This document shows, one piece after another, positions 38,481-52,465 of a stretch of DNA of 64,000 nt. The translations under genes and the position numbers were made by a program. The DNA comes from Lineus longissimus (lineage: Eukaryota; Nemertea; Pilidiophora; Heteronemertea; Lineidae). Each line of letters begins with the position of its first letter. Positions within the stretch are counted from its first letter, which is position 1. The notes under the pieces are model-generated. The model worked only from the letters and a program-made list of their open reading frames with translations. It ran no database searches and was not told the origin of the DNA. The stretch lies in NCBI RefSeq assembly GCF_910592395.1, contig NC_088314.1, positions 8,310,001-8,374,000 of the forward strand, in the 5' to 3' direction.

Positions 38481-41400
38481 TTAAAAATCGATACCATCTG
38501 ACAGGAGCTACTGATGGCGCTACTTAGGTGCCAGCGATCATTACCGTGATATCATCGCCAACAGGTTGCTAACTCTGAAGACTTTGAGAGCCATGCTAGC
38601 TCAGGGCTAAGTGCTAAGGTTAAGTGCTAAGTCCAGTTGGGGGAGGGGGGTGCTTTGTTGACATGGTTTGATTTGAGTTACCTTGTAGTGCAACCTCTCT
38701 AGTATTAGACTGGCATATGGTGTCCTTGAAGAAAAAGGCTGTCTAATTAGTGAGGTAACATTGAGAGTTATCAATTTGGGACCAAAAGGCGTATCTTCAT
38801 TGATATCCCACTTCCTTAGCTCGTCTATGTTAAACTGCTGTTTCCATCAACATTGCCACCCGACAAACCTGCAATTACCACTTTTACCCACAGAGAAGCA
38901 GTCTTTCTACTGTTCTGATTACAATGAAAATTATCGCAGCAATAAAAATCCCTCGTTTGCTCTGCACTTTGTGCTATCCAGAAAATCTCCAACACTTGCC
39001 TCTGACACTCCTCCCAACTCAACTCCTCAGACCTGCTGTTAACTTTAAATTCCCCGAAGCCAACTAATATGAAAAATAGAATTACTAACATTCAGCATAT
39101 GTAACTTTCTCCTCCCTTCAGGCAAATCAGTTTTTATCAAAGGAATTAGAGGCTTAACATTTTGTTGTTTGAGTTGATTGAATTAATTATGAATGACACC
39201 CACACTCACAAGTGGCAGAGCTTGGAGATTTGCCCTCGGCTTCGGTTTCATTATGAATTAAATTATGACCTTGTCGGTTTGAGCACTGCTGGACTGGGTG
39301 CACCTGGCCGCTGGCTCTCAGTATCAGTTCAACTTCAGTGTCTGCTGATGGATAGTTCTTAAAAATGGAATTCGGTGCTAGTGAGTCGAGCCACTCTGTC
39401 AAGTTTGAAGTTGCTGAAAAGTCATGCTTCTGGAATTTTGAGAGGGGTGGTGATGCCTGGTATTTTAAGCTGTAGGATGCCCTCTGGATGTGCTCAGAGG
39501 TACTGCCAGTTTAAGGTGGGATGCCTGAATTGAACACATTGTGGGTACAACGCCTGTCAACCTTTGAAGCTAACCTTCCAGGGCTCAGTTGCTTAATCGG
39601 CATCAGCAGTAACTTTGGCTTGAAGACCTTACAGTACTTTTGTAAATGAAATTTACTGAAGGAGATTGTGCTTAGTTGAGACAACACTGGCATTTCGTCT
39701 CTACTGGCGATTAAGAAACTTGCTCTTGAAATAAGGAAAGGTACTTTCCTTTATTCACCTCATTGCTTCTATGAGCAGACAATGTTGTCAGTATATCGAT
39801 CATGAAGTTCGGACCATGATCCGTGATCCTCTCTTTGGAATCATGATCATGATAAAGGCACTTGAGTTGCATGACCCTTAGACCTTGCCAGAGGACCTTC
39901 TCCTGCATTCGGTCTCTCAATGAATCAACAAAGAAAAAATCTGCTTGATTTGTCAACCCCAATTAATTTTCTTGCACAGAAATAACTGCCAAAGCACCCT
40001 TGACTAAAATGGTCAAAAGTTTTTAGCCTCTGAAGGGTACTTGAAGACTGTGTCTGGTTGATTGGGAGGTCAGGAGCTGGAATTAATGGCCCCTCTCGTC
40101 TTTCTAAGTGTGTTACGTAAGTACAGTCCAGGTCTCATTAGACCTGAATTCTGTGTACATCACCCTCTCTAATAGGCGCATTGCACCAGTAAAGTTGGGA
40201 TGAAATAATGGGTAGATATGGTGATGACTCAAATTCATTTGCTTGCACACCTCATTCAATATCATCCCCGGCGGATATACATTGCCATACTAGGTAACTT
40301 TTGAAATAATGAAGAAATCAACGCTAGTTAACAAATAGAGTCCTCCGGGGGACCAGGGAATGGCCAGAGGAAACTGTGAGTGTTCTTGACACATTTGGAT
40401 GCTCTATAACTTCTGTTCATGCCTTGAGGCGAGTTGGTTGGAAAGTCTCCTCGGCCAGGGGAGAGACACGTCCCGATCGCCCGAAACCCCCGGGGCGATC
40501 CTTGTGGCTTCTGTTTCCTATTAGCTGATGATTGAAACCAATTGGCAATTAACGGATGGAGAATTGAGCAGATGGACTAGGCAGGTTTGGACCAAGTCTT
40601 CTTGGGTTGTTTCAGCGGCACAATTTTGCTTGATGAAAACTGTTATTTCTAGCATTCTTAAGATGGATTATGTAACTTGTGTGTGGGTTTGTGGGTTTGA
40701 TGTGGAGATGATGGTGGGGTCCTCTCTTCTCCCTACTTCCTTGACATATCACTTCAAAGTTCTGCCAAAATTGCAGTGTCTTTGGCTAGCAATGCATCTC
40801 AAATTTTCTGAGACAGTTTCGCTTCCCCCTGTGTCAAGTTCAAATTTCAACTCTGTTGAGTCCCTGGATTGGTGTCTGCCAGTCAGCCACTCTAAGCTTT
40901 ATTCCAATCCAGACTGCTAAGTATCAATGCAGTTCAAAATCTCCCTTTTGAAACCTTTGCAAAGAAGAGCAATATAAGATTGCTTTAAATAATTGTTGAT
41001 CCAGTCTGAAACATTTTCTCATGAAAGTCTCCCTCCATCTCAAAAGGAAATTTCTTCGTTGCATTGATTTTGGCATGCCATCTTGGTTTGCTGTTGTTAG
41101 AGAAGGAATTGTTCCCTGTGCCAAATTTCCTGTTAATTACAGCGTCATTGATTGGTACTGAATTCAGAGCGCTTGGCTGAATATGCATGCCGTGTTTTCT
41201 GCATTAACCAAGTGGAAAAGGGAAGAAAAGTTGTTCTGATGCTGTTTGGCATTACAGTAAGTCTGAGTCGAGAGTCGTAACTTGGACAGTATCCAAGCCA
41301 CATTGTTATTCATGGAAAGCAAAAAGAAACAAGATTAGCTGATCTCTGTTACAATGATTTAGGAAATGCAAATTTGTCTTAATGCTGTTTGGCATGCCGT

Positions 41401-44400
41401 CTGTCAATCTATTTCTCTGACTGTCTGTCTTGAAGTTGGTTAACATAACCAAACTGTATTCCGGCTTTTGTCATTCTGGCAGAGATTTGAAGGGCTCGTC
41501 ATACATTGCTTCACCAAACGTCTGATCATGGTGACGGGCAACATGGGTCCACTCCCCAACCCTACCTCCTCTATTTGGTTTGAATCAATGATTGGCTTTC
41601 TATTCGAGATGATTACCCTTCTTTTCATGAGAAGGTTGCAAGCCTGTTGTGGCTAGTGGTCAAACAAAGCTAAAGATAATCTCTGTGACATTGCCCCTCC
41701 ATTTGTGCTCCAGGCAGGATTGATGTTGTTTTCAGTCATCATGGGTCATGATAGCAATTCCCCTGGCCCCCATAACTGCTGTCAGTTGGCCAGGATTGAC
41801 AGCTTTTAGTTATCACAGTCTGGGATGAAATGAAACAAGCACTCTCAATACTCCTAGCCCCCTTTCAACTGTAGCAATCAGAACCAGTGTTACCATTTAG
41901 GACTACAACCTTTCTTTCACAACAGCGGTTAGTGGTCAGGGATCAAATAGAACCAATGGCTATCATCTTCAGACACAGCTGCTATCAATACTGGTCATCA
42001 TCATCATCATTATAGAGGTATCATTGTATCATCACTTGTGATTTTACCATTCTATGATCATGGTGGTCAGAGAGGGCAGTCATCTCAACTGGGCACCTAA
42101 AATGTGGCACTAAGCCCTTCAACTTCAAAGGTAATACTATGTTACTCCGGCCAACCGTTGCCTAGTTTTGACTGGGGATAACTTATGTCAAGAGAGGCCA
42201 TGCCACTGGATGCTTGCTAAAATTGGAGTCAATTAAGCCAAAGTGCCTGCGCCTGGCTTGTGGCAGCAACTGCATTGCCTACCACTTGGTCCATATATTG
42301 AACCCTCTCAGCTCCGGAGTGGTAGAAGCCACAAGTATGGTTAGACCTCTTGAGTCTGTTGTGATGTCAGGCTGAGAGAGAGAGCCCTGACCACTTGTGG
42401 TGTGGCTCGATAAGATAGGATTGGAACTGGCAGTGTGATTTTGACTTTGTTGCAAGAATGATTAGGCTAATAGCCTGAGAGATGCCTGGCATTCTAGTTC
42501 GCCTGAATTTAAGAATGTGTGGACGTTGGTGCTTAGTTTCGAGTTGATAGTCAGTTATGACTGGTGTCTCTCTGGACCTAAGTGAACCACGATTCTTTTT
42601 ATGATGTTTGCTCTATTTCAATAAACCATTCTTGACGTTAGCAATCGTGAGAACAACTCGCAAAACTGAGAATAGAAAATAACCACAATCATGTGAGAAT
42701 TCCCTGTGGTCTACTGGTTTGACCAAGCAAGTGACCTGCCGTGGCTTGGACTAATTCTGTTATTGATTTCTAGGAGCAGGTGGTTCTAGAACGACCCGCA
42801 GGGTATGCTTTTGCCGTCTAAGACTAAAAGACCCCATCAGCTGATGTTAACAGCATTATCCCCCAAGTCACTCTTGTTAACCCGATGTCAGCTATCGCTT
42901 CTTTCACCATCTTGACGTGTCCTTTACTTAGGCTTGAGAGCAAGGAGTAATTTTTTAGTTGTGATAAGCATTTTGTGCTGCCGGCAATAACCTTGAACCT
43001 TGAAGTGTTAGCAGCCTTGTGGTAGACAACAACAGGCATCTTCTGCAGATCAGTTCCAATTCTGTATCAATTATAAAAAGGGTCAGCCACTCCGTGATAT
43101 TCAGTTAAGAAAAATACATGGCTGTCACGGTGGAAAAGAGTATGAAACGTCCAAACAAGGAGCTATCAGCCGCTTGTCATCGAGATTACCATCATTAGGA
43201 GAAGAAACGGTCATCCTGTATGAGATGAGCATTCACACCAACATGCGCCAGTTCATGGCAAGGCATAAGCGGGCAAAACGTTCCAAGGTGAGACGTGACG
43301 ATAAAACATAAAGAAAATGGTCAAGCGATCTTGTGAAAAGAACATTATCGAGTAAGAATATGACAAACTGTTAAAATGATGAGCTCAGTTATGATCACAA
43401 GACATAATAGTCTGAATCACTTTGTGCCGCCGTGTGAAAAAAAAGCGGCGGTAATGCATGTCCATTCTCAATGACGCCCAAGAGATGCCAAGTTACTCAC
43501 GAGAGTTTGGCAAAATGATGTCCGTAAAAAATTCGATTTAACAATGTCCATCGAGTTGACTCTAATCAAATCTCTTGTCATCTGGAGAGTTGGCAGGACT
43601 GTCATTGTGCCCATTGGAGTGATCAGTCAATGTCACAAGATTGATGAGCAGTGTTATGACTATTGACAGTGATTCGAAGTGACAGTCAAGTTACATGGGA
43701 AACTGGCTACACTTTGCTCTTAAGCCGAACTGCATCGCAACCTGCAATATCTAACCAATTGTATGCATGTGTTTATGATCACCATCCGCTTTGACAAAAA
43801 TCGATTGTTTGCGGGTTGCTTTTCTGAGAAGTAATAAAATGCTCATGCAAAGTTATGATATTGGTTTTAAGGTTTTGACTGAAGAGGTTGAAATATTTTG
43901 AATGAGTCATAAACAAAGTTAACATTCCATGTCGCTAACTTTCCTTCCTGTCATCACCATCAATCCTTTGTCACAAACCATTTCCTTCATATCCCTTACC
44001 TCGTAACCCCCCAGGCGACCCGATGGTGAGCCAACTCTGCATCCTGTACCCTCTATTTACTAAAATGATTGTATTCTTCCTAATGGTGTAGTTTTGACTT
44101 CTGAAGAACAATAGTCATTTGTCTTGAAGCGATGTTTGTCTGGTGTGTTGACTTGGAGAAGTGTCCTCTGATGATCGCAAAGATGACAGAAGTCTTGGAA
44201 TATTTGATTATAAGGATGCTAAAACTTATATACCTCCTGAAGGACAGTTGAACCATTAGTTCCTGTCACCTCTGATGTCTTGGGTGCGATTCCAGGAGAT
44301 GCCTTGCTTTGGCCTCAACTGGAGCGAGGGTGTCATTGCCTGAATGGCGTATGATATAATGCTCTCCAGTTAATTGGGATAGTCATTGTTTTAGTATGTG

Positions 44401-45643
44401 ACTTGACTTCCGTAATCGTGAGATTTATTAAAGTGTCCATATCTAGGGAAATCGGGATTTTATTTGTGGCATTGTTTTGATATGACGCATCAGCGATAAA
44501 GCAGATACTCGGGCTGTGAGTTATTGCTAGAATCCTGGATTCTGAGAATAGGCTCTGCTTGCCATAAAAGGTTTACCCCAGAGGCTGAAATCAGTGTGAC
44601 AGTTTCAGAGGTTTTATGCTAAAAACAGTTTTGCAACCCTTCGTATCAAAACTTTCCAGTCAGCTGTATCCACATGATAATTTCTACACCAACATCATTC
44701 CACTTCACACCTCGATGCCCCTGATGACAAATAAAGATCTTGGTTTCTTTCAGAAAGTCACCGGTGAGGCATCAGCCTACACAAATCCAACTTATTGCAT
44801 CCACAAATACATTTATCACAAGTTGGGGGACTAGCAACTTTTCCTTATTGGATTTAAGTGTTTACTTGTACCTCAGTGGCTGGTTTCACTTAAAGATGGA
44901 TGAGCAAGTTGTGCAGTATGGTGCTTAGATTAGTACATTGCTCTGTTCTTGTTTGGTTGAAAGTTATTATAACATTGATGCCAACCTTACCATCCTATCT
45001 GTACCTGTAGTAAAAAAATGCCCCTTGGGTGTATGAAAAAAACAGGTTTCACATTGAAAGAAGAAGAATCTTTTCACAAGACTACAGCCAGTGTGCATCA
45101 CTACTAGTCAAGTAAAGTTGAGATGACATGGACACACAAGTAAGAGACTGGACTGGCATTCGATCAGTCCTCATTAAGGGCGCTCTTGAGAAACTTCGAT
45201 GACTAGTAACCTTATGGCGAAAAGTGGTAATTATACAAATTTATTGACGTTCTCCTAGTTGAGCCAAATCTGAAGAGTTTTCGGAAATTCCTTGTGACGT
45301 TGAATGGCCATGGTTCATCGTTGACTGGAGGGGAGAAAGCTGTAGCTCATGTTTTCCAGAATGTGGCGCTGAATCACGAGAAGGGATTGCCCGTTTTGCA
45401 ACAACGCATTGTGGGTAACCTTTTGAACAAAGCATCATGGGTAACCTTCATTGCTTCCTCGAGAACTGAGACGTCACCCCCTCCCCCATACAATTTCACT
45501 GATTAAATTGCTGCATCAGCTATCGAGGTTGATGTTACAACTAAATTGGAGAGTTTCTGAAAGTGTCTTTAATGGGAACTACAAAGGGTAGGATAATTGC
45601 AAATTGAGGCCATTGATGAGAACCTTTTAGGACAGTACGCACA

Positions 45644-45730
45644 ATTGTTCGTGTTAATATGCAGGATTGTTCGCAGTTATATGGCAAATTGTCCACGTTA
45701 ATATGGTGATTCTTCGGCGTAAGTGAGGAT
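45644..45730 (+). repeat. Minisatellite, about 22 bp period, 3-4 copies
   Basis: ATTGTTCGTGTTAATATG, ATTGTTCGCAGTTATATGG and ATTGTCCACGTTAATATGG start at 45644, 45666 and 45688. A decayed fourth (ATTCTTCGGCG) starts at about 45709. Confidence 0.7.
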
Positions 45731-47818
45731 TCATGTTGGTGGAAACAACGACATAATATCATTACCGATGTCACACAGAAGGAAATGAAGTTTTGTAACC
45801 GATCTCACACCTTTATTTCGGAGCAGTTGGCACTTCCTCTATGGGACTTGGTTTCTTGGTTAACGATAGGGCAACGATAATTCAGTGGTAAACGATATTG
45901 TTGATAGAAGTTATTAGTTAATGAGTTCCTTTGATGTAAATATCGTGACTGCTGTAACCCTGAATTGGTGCGCAGTTGGTTGTGGAAATGATAAGGGAGA
46001 GATTTCCATGTTTGGAGGACTCGCCACATCAAAAGCCATGAACCCCATCTGAGGAGCGTTCATCAACAGGATGGATATTGAAGATGTCATTTCAGAATCG
46101 AGGAGGGGATCGAGGAGGGGATCGTGAATTTAGTCACCTTGTGGGGTATGGCTGTCACCAGTGTGCCTCGTGCACTTGTTTTGAAGTACCCAGTAGATAT
46201 TGAAGTTTATATGAGACAAGGACAAATGACTCTGAAATCAACAGTTATGAGTTATGACTTAAAATATTGGCAAAGGGAAAGTTTTACACTCGAAATTTTC
46301 AGTTTCCTTAACAAGTTCTGCTCCACTCTCCGCTCCCCCCTCCCCAATTTCAAAATAACGATATAAAAATATGGTGATCAATACATCGTTCCTTGATCAT
46401 TGAAGTACCCATACTAGGCTTTTCACCTTGGGAGTTCAGAAAAATATTTGTTGGTTCAAATTCACTGAGATTTTATTTGACGATAAATCTTTCGATAATT
46501 CAGCTATATTTTTGTCTCAAGGAATGATAAAATGGTGAAAACTCGCAATCTGCACCAGCATATCTTAGTCATTGAGTAATGTTAGATTGCCAATTAGTAA
46601 TCATTAGACATTATTATTTATGGGATAGATTACCACTTATAGTAATCAAGATATTGTTCGCAGTGTCATTTTACGATGAGCTGGTCGCTGATCCTACAGC
46701 TCGAGGAACTTTTAGTTGAAAACTTGGTATCACTGACAATACAATTACATGTAATCCCTGGTGATACAATTAATGTAAATGAAATATGTGAACAATAAAA
46801 TTATCAACCAATATGTGTACATGTGAATTCTGCTTCTCGAACTGATGTATTTTCTATCTGATGAAAACAAAAAACGTATGTATCTTCTGAATTCTATAAA
46901 CTGTAAAAACAGTGTTTAGTTTGTTACAGATTTTGCATTATATTTGAACGATGAAATGTCCTCAAATTGAGTCAATAAAATACTCATACCTGTGTGATAT
47001 TTTGAATATCTTTTTGTGTTTTTATTCGTCAGTAACTGTAATTTGGAATGCGATGTTGTGATATCATTGACGCTTTCGATACTTTAATTGTGTAATCTGA
47101 GACTAAAATAGGAGTATTGTTTGGACAATTTTATTCTCGATGCTGTAAAGTTAATAAATGTTAGCGTTCTGATGCAGAAATGATGTATTTGCTGATCACA
47201 CTGAAGATATTTTCCGAAAATTTTGACTGTTTGGCCTTCGCTTCCAGATGTGTAAACCCTTGTGCAGTGAGGTGGCTGTTGACCACAACTTAAAAACAGT
47301 GCCCTTGCACCTCCAGGAGGTTTTGGATTCTGGACAACTCAATTTGGCAGTCTTGGTCAGTTTACCAAAGAAAATTACCACCTTTCAAACAAAAAGGAAT
47401 GAGGCATCCCTCACAAAATTATCTTGTCTGAGATACTTTTACTCTTAACTAGAAGGTAATTAAACTAATTGCCACTGAGTCGTTAAGCTAATTACTCTTT
47501 CAAACACAAGAGTGAAAAGGCCTGCTCATTTGTACAAGATGGCAGTATACCACTGTCTGATATTCTTGCTCTTGTTGTAGCTGATTTGCAGCAGACTTGA
47601 CCGAGAGGTCACACTCCTTAGGCCATTCAAACGATTCTAAGTTTCATACTGATGATATGGGTAACTTGGCTTAAGCGTGCATTATGCTTCTACAGTAATG
47701 ACATGTTACAGAGGGAGAGGATATGGGTAAAATGGAGGATGCATTTCCAGTGTGTGCTCGTTGTGCTTCAACAGCAACAGTACATTGGTAAAATGGAGGA
47801 TTTGTTGCCAGTATAGGA

Positions 47819-47834
47819 CTATATATATATATAT
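47819..47834 (+). repeat. TA microsatellite
   Basis: A short pure run of TA dinucleotides. Confidence 0.8.
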
Positions 47835-49630
47835 CATTAAGACAGAAACTAAGCGAAAATAGTTCTTGTCATTGGCAAAAGTAAGCTTGGAGATCACTTT
47901 GGTAAGTGCTGTGGACAGAAGCGTACAAAACATTTGCCCTGCCTAACACATTGTTGAGGGGTGTAAGAATTCCTTGGTGGTTTGCTGGTGTTTGGATTGT
48001 TATCAAAGACTAGGCTGCAATAACAACCATCCCTCTGTGTATATGAATGATGGCTATCTGACATGTCTGATATATAGGAGTGCATGGCCTACGGTACTGG
48101 TCAAAGTAACATCCTTTTGTCTCTTGCAACATTTGTGCAATAGTTTGAGGAATTGATACTGAGCTTGTTATATGGTTTTCTCTCCAACACCAAGGCTGAA
48201 ATGTTGGTCAAAACTTAGCTGCTTTGCTAGAAATTGCGTGGAATGTCTGCTTCACCCAAGCGATGTCTGGTAAGAGGTGGCAATTTCCACTCTAAATCAC
48301 CTCTAAACCATTGAAATATGATGTTATTATGATGGGAGAACTATATTGCTGATAGTAGGAACAATAGTTTACTTTACAAAATACCCCTCTCGGTCTTAAA
48401 TTGCCTTGGCTATCATACTTCTGGCCATTTCCTTCCTACTGCAGTTGCTGCACAGACGGGCAAGTCAGTAAGACATAACTGACTTGCTCCTGATCAGCTT
48501 GAGTGTATCCATCCAGCTTCCTATCTCCTTTTATCTTGATATTCCATGTTATATTTGCAATTTACTCTGTACAAGCCAGGTTAGATATTATTTTTTTTAG
48601 CAAATTAATGTTTTTTCCACTGATTTGCGGATGTTAGAAAAACATGTTGTTGATATGAGACATCGTTGATGATGCAGCTGTAGGTGTTTCTGAGTTCAGT
48701 TAACCCTAAATTGCTGTGAATGAAGTGAAATGGTGGCTCAGTAACACTGCTGGACTACCAAGAAAAACATGCAGCCCAGGGGTCTGTCATAATCCTTTGG
48801 GTCTATGGGAACCGGTAGATCCTCTAGCAGAAAGAGGGGTTGCTTTGAAAGCAAAGGAAGCAGTTTCATGTCACTTTTGCCATCTTTCCGTTCTGTTCAA
48901 AAGAAACCTCATCTCCGTTTGACCGTTGGTAATCCATGCCATGGATAATAATAGCGAAAGCAGCCATCCCCTCCTTCTTTTCTGCTTACTGACTTCTGAG
49001 ATCTACCTATTCCTATGCGAAATTTCCCGTCGCCTTTCTGAGGTCTTTATCAACCAAAATAGCATGCCGCTATTCATCTTGTATTGCCATGGTCTTTGAC
49101 ACGGTCTGTATCACAGACGCTAATAGCCTCCAGTTGCTATATTAGCCCTGTGTCACCGTTTCTGCCTCGGGCGTCGGCCACCCAGCTGACAACCAAAGAT
49201 CATTCACTTATTGGACAATAATTAGCTGATCTTAGAAGTGTTCCTTGACCGCTGCGGGTCTGTCCGCCCGCAGTGCTATGGTTTCTGCCTACAGGCAGGA
49301 AATCTGGTGGTGTGGACACGTAATAATGGAAGTAGAGTGGTCTGAGGGGATTAGGATTAGGGTGGGACATTCATATTTCGAGCAATATTTGGCTGCGCAA
49401 TGGGTGCTGATGTTATTTTAGAACCAGTCATGGGTGGGACTCAGATGGTGTCTTAGAATACAGAGTGTCTGAGGTGATGGGGCACTGTCACTAGGGTGAA
49501 TAACTCATCTGCTTTATTACATAACCCTCAGTAAAATCAACTGTCGGAAATATTAGGACCTTTCCTCATTGATGTGATGAAGTGATTCAGTGTCTTAATT
49601 TTCCCTAATTGTTTTTCGTCATGGTGTCAT

Positions 49631-49895
49631 CTTTGTTTGGAACTAATTTCAAGGTTGTCTTCCTGAATGTCTGTTATGATTATCATCTGGTATCTCTCAT
49701 CCAGGATGGTCTCTGCAAGCATCCCCTGGGATCTATATGATTCCAAGTTATGTAAGATAAGAAGGGATGTCTAATGACCAATGTACAATGTACAAATGCA
49801 GGTTTCTCTGTTTGGTATATTTGGAAGTAATTTCAAGGGTCTCTTCCTCAATTTGCGTCAGATTATGGTTTGATTATGTCTGGGTAGTCATCTGG
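49631..49895 (+). repeat. Diverged direct doublet, period about 184 bp
   Basis: TTTGGAACTAATTTCAAGG (49636) recurs as TTTGGAAGTAATTTCAAGGG (49820). Both continue with TCTTCCT-AAT, TGATTAT and TCTGG. Confidence 0.6.
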
Positions 49896-50250
49896 TTCTC
49901 CAACATCACCATCTTTGATTAGGAGTCTGAGTCAGTTTGACCAAATCATTGCACCCCGTCTGGTCCAGGAAGGGCTGATGACCTCATGTTCCCCAGGGAT
50001 GATTTTGTGTCTCATGGAAGGGTTCGAGGAAATGTGTTGGGTTCTGTGGATGATCTGCCATAGCCATGCAGCCATAGTACTGGTCAGAAGTAATATGTTC
50101 CAGCAGTTGCAACATCAAATTCCACAACCCCTTTATGTGTTCACAAGCAGGGATCTTTAACCCAGTTCAACTTCGTAAATATGATCTGTGCACTGAACAA
50201 AATGGTTTTCAGATCTTTATTTCATGAACAGTCATAAGGGCTTCTTTCTA

Positions 50251-50545
50251 TAAGTTATAGATTATCACACACAATCATCTCAGAAACTGAGTTACTCATG
50301 TTTAATGATTTGTTTTAAAGGATTAAAGATTTAATTAATATCAAAGGTATCACGCTAGTTTCAGCCCTTCAGCCCAATGTTGATAGGGTTCCAGCTCTAC
50401 TGTTAAATAAGACATGTAAGATATTCACCTATTTTCGATGACACATCTAAGTTATAGATAATGTCACGCACAATCGGATCTTGGAGCGAGTTACTCAAAT
50501 CTAATGATTTGTTTTAGTTGATTGGTTCTAATGATTGAAGATTTA
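50251..50545 (+). repeat. Diverged direct doublet, period 197 bp
   Basis: TAAGTTATAGATTATCACAC (50251) and TAAGTTATAGATAATGTCAC (50448) both continue with CACAATC, GAGTTACTCA and TAATGATTTGTTTTA. The pair ends about 540 bases before the plexin PSI exon. Confidence 0.7.
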
Positions 50546-51080
50546 CCGGAGATCAAAGCTCTGCCTCCCTGTGACCTTGGTTTGAAGGGATTCTTTGTGA
50601 TTCATATCGTGTGACAGTCGCAGTCTGCACCTTCTAGGGCTCAAGTTGATTTAAATAAGATTGTAGATTCCTCTCGGGGGTCTTGTGTTGTGTGATTCAA
50701 GAGTTGTAGCGGAGTTCTTCATTCAATACGGGACTTGCCGCTAATAATCAATGCCTGACATCATCCCCTGCAGTGCCAAAAATATATTTTCAGGTCTAGT
50801 AGTAGTAAATTTCCAATCACGTGACATATTGAGTGATGTCAGGTACCAAAGCACCAAGTCCCTGACATGTAGCAGATGTCGTTTTGAAAAGAAGTCTGAG
50901 GAATTTTGAATAGTCTTAATCTAGTGTTGTCAAATTGTGGAGTTAATCAGCTCAAGCTGATAAATATATATATGAAGACGTCAGCAATGTCATTATCCTG
51001 CAAAAGTGGACTTCCGCTGATGTGTTTGTCCAAATTTTTTTCAAATTTTACTTATCGTGTGTTCCTTCTTCTCTTTGTAG

Positions 51081-51181
51081 ATTTCTCGAGTGAAAGTACA
51101 AGATTGCGCACAATACTTGACATGTGACAAATGTCTGGCTGCCAAGGACCCCTACTGTGGTTGGTGTGCACTTGAAAACAA
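51081..51181 (+). CDS. PLXNB: Plexin (probably class B) internal exon, first part of PSI domain
   Basis: This exon encodes the end of the semaphorin-domain linker and the first five cysteines of a PSI domain in a plexin, the single-pass membrane receptor for semaphorins that acts in axon guidance and cell migration. The acceptor follows a pyrimidine-rich tract ending ctctttgtag, and the donor is GTAAGTG at 51182. The exon is 101 nt: 33 codons plus two bases. The read starts ISRVKVQDC and contains C-x5-C-x2-CLAAKDPYCGWC, the plexin PSI signature. The CLAAKDPYCGWC core resembles class B plexins as I know the family. The preceding semaphorin-domain exon should end in phase 0 just upstream, but I found none. 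Plexin identity is secure; class B is likely from this and the third and fourth exons. Confidence 0.92.
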
Positions 51182-51378
51182 GTAAGTGTCATACCAGAGG
51201 GCACAGGTGCACCCCTGTCAAACTAGGCTGATTACAAACAGATTTCCCCCGTCTAGCGAATTTCGACTTTAAAATTGCACCTTACAGACGTCTTCAGCAG
51301 TCATAGTCAATGCCTGTCGACATCTTTTCTTTAGCTGTATTAAGTCATCCAAAACAAAAACCTAACCTTTACCTTCAG
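51182..51378 (+). other. Plexin intron within PSI domain (197 bp)
   Basis: This short phase 2 intron starts GTAAGTG and ends ctttaccttcag. It splits the PSI domain between the fifth and sixth cysteines. No repeat or other feature is visible in it. Confidence 0.85.
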
Positions 51379-51511
51379 GTGCACAATCCAGGATACATGC
51401 CCCAATGCCAACCAAGGGATGCGGTGGCTCCCTTACAGTGGCTACAGATGTACCAACATCACCAATGTCCTTCCAAGACAAGTGCAGATCGACCCCACGA
51501 AAACCACAGCG
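51379..51511 (+). CDS. PLXNB: Plexin (probably class B) internal exon, second part of PSI domain
   Basis: This 133 nt exon lies 197 bp after the previous one. The acceptor is ctttaccttcag and the donor GTAAGTC at 51512. Its first G completes the split lysine codon (AA|G). It then reads CTIQDTCPNANQG, MRWLPYSGYRC and on to IDPTKTTA. The three cysteines here (residues 35, 41 and 58 counted from the previous exon start) complete an eight-cysteine PSI domain (9, 15, 18, 26, 29, 35, 41, 58), with a tryptophan before the last cysteine. An N-I-T sequon fits an extracellular, glycosylated segment. The exon ends in phase 0, matching the next exon. An open frame runs past the donor to a stop near 51547, but that extension is intron. 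Confidence 0.91.
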
Positions 51512-52465
51512 GTAAGTCAGAGAGTGGTTCCTCAGAAAATGTAAATTAATGGAAAGGGTGGTTGCAATTTGATCCCACAACCTCTGGGTCAGGATTGCAG
51601 CCCTGGAACCACTCTTTCAATACTACACATCACATTACCCATGGCCACGTGTGACAGAAAAGCTTCCCCAAGGGTTAATAGCTGAACCATATTGGTCAGC
51701 GCGGAGATAAGATAAAATACTAGTCCAAACACAAATTCTTGTAAGAAAAAAAAGCCTTGATATTGAGATGATTCTTGTTCAATGGTTGTTGACGAGCATG
51801 TTAATGGCTGGTCCGTACCTTTATCACCTAGAATGCATTGATTATTAACCATATAATCTTCTAGAGGCATCTTCTAATCAGTACGCACTGTTATAAAAAA
51901 GGACGACCGCAGAGTTATGTGGATACCTGAAAGTACTTTATCAGTTACGTGTTTGGCGTGTGTATTGTGAAGGCTTGCGGTGCGGTATTGGCAGGGCTTA
52001 CGGTGCGGGCGTGCTGTTAAATAATCATTAAGCACTTTTTACGTCTCAGTTTGCTTTTTCCTGTCACCTGTTCGACTAGATCAGATAGCTTCCATTCTAC
52101 TTTTCGTTAGGGAATGTTCAGCCTTAAAGGTGAACTATTACCCAATAAGCAGTAGTTCCTTTGGTACTGTTTGTATAGTCTACATCGTGATAAGGTCTTC
52201 TCCTTAAACATGATGGGAATGCCGTTTGTACTCACTGGTGGGCCAAGAAAATAGAAATGCAGTTTTACGCATTGCCATAGTGCAGTTATCTTGCATGCAA
52301 ACCTGCACTTTCTGTCTAGAATGACTTGCAAATGCAGAATCACTTCAAAATTGACTTAGTCTATTCAACGTAGTTGGAGGCGTTTCAACTACATGTTAGA
52401 TATTGCTATTCCGTGAGCCTTTCTTCAGGAAAGTTCTCATGATATCCCAATTTTTCAACTTCCAG
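51512..52465 (+). other. Plexin intron (954 bp)
   Basis: This phase 0 intron starts GTAAGTC and ends ttcaacttccag. It contains two near-copies of a short GC-rich phrase near 51975-52010 (gcttgcggtgcgg and gcttacggtgcgg), but no gene or recognisable element. Confidence 0.8.

Larger units (their letters stand above)
37658..51080. other. Unassigned sequence upstream of the plexin exons
   Basis: This is presumed plexin intron, because the exon at 51081 needs an upstream semaphorin-domain exon. I found no semaphorin-domain motif in any frame. The content is diverged doublets, a 22 bp minisatellite, a TCA run near 42000 and short unassigned frames. Confidence 0.45.

Noticed and set aside
40528-40920. 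130-codon + frame
   Set aside because: Low-information composition, no motif and no exon borders of note.
41144-41248. Possible exon ending at a GTAAGTC donor
   Set aside because: The open read (ending VVLMLFGIT) has no semaphorin-domain similarity and no good acceptor.
50906-51127. + frame overlapping the PSI exon
   Set aside because: It is in a different frame from the plexin read and crosses the acceptor, so it is a shadow frame.
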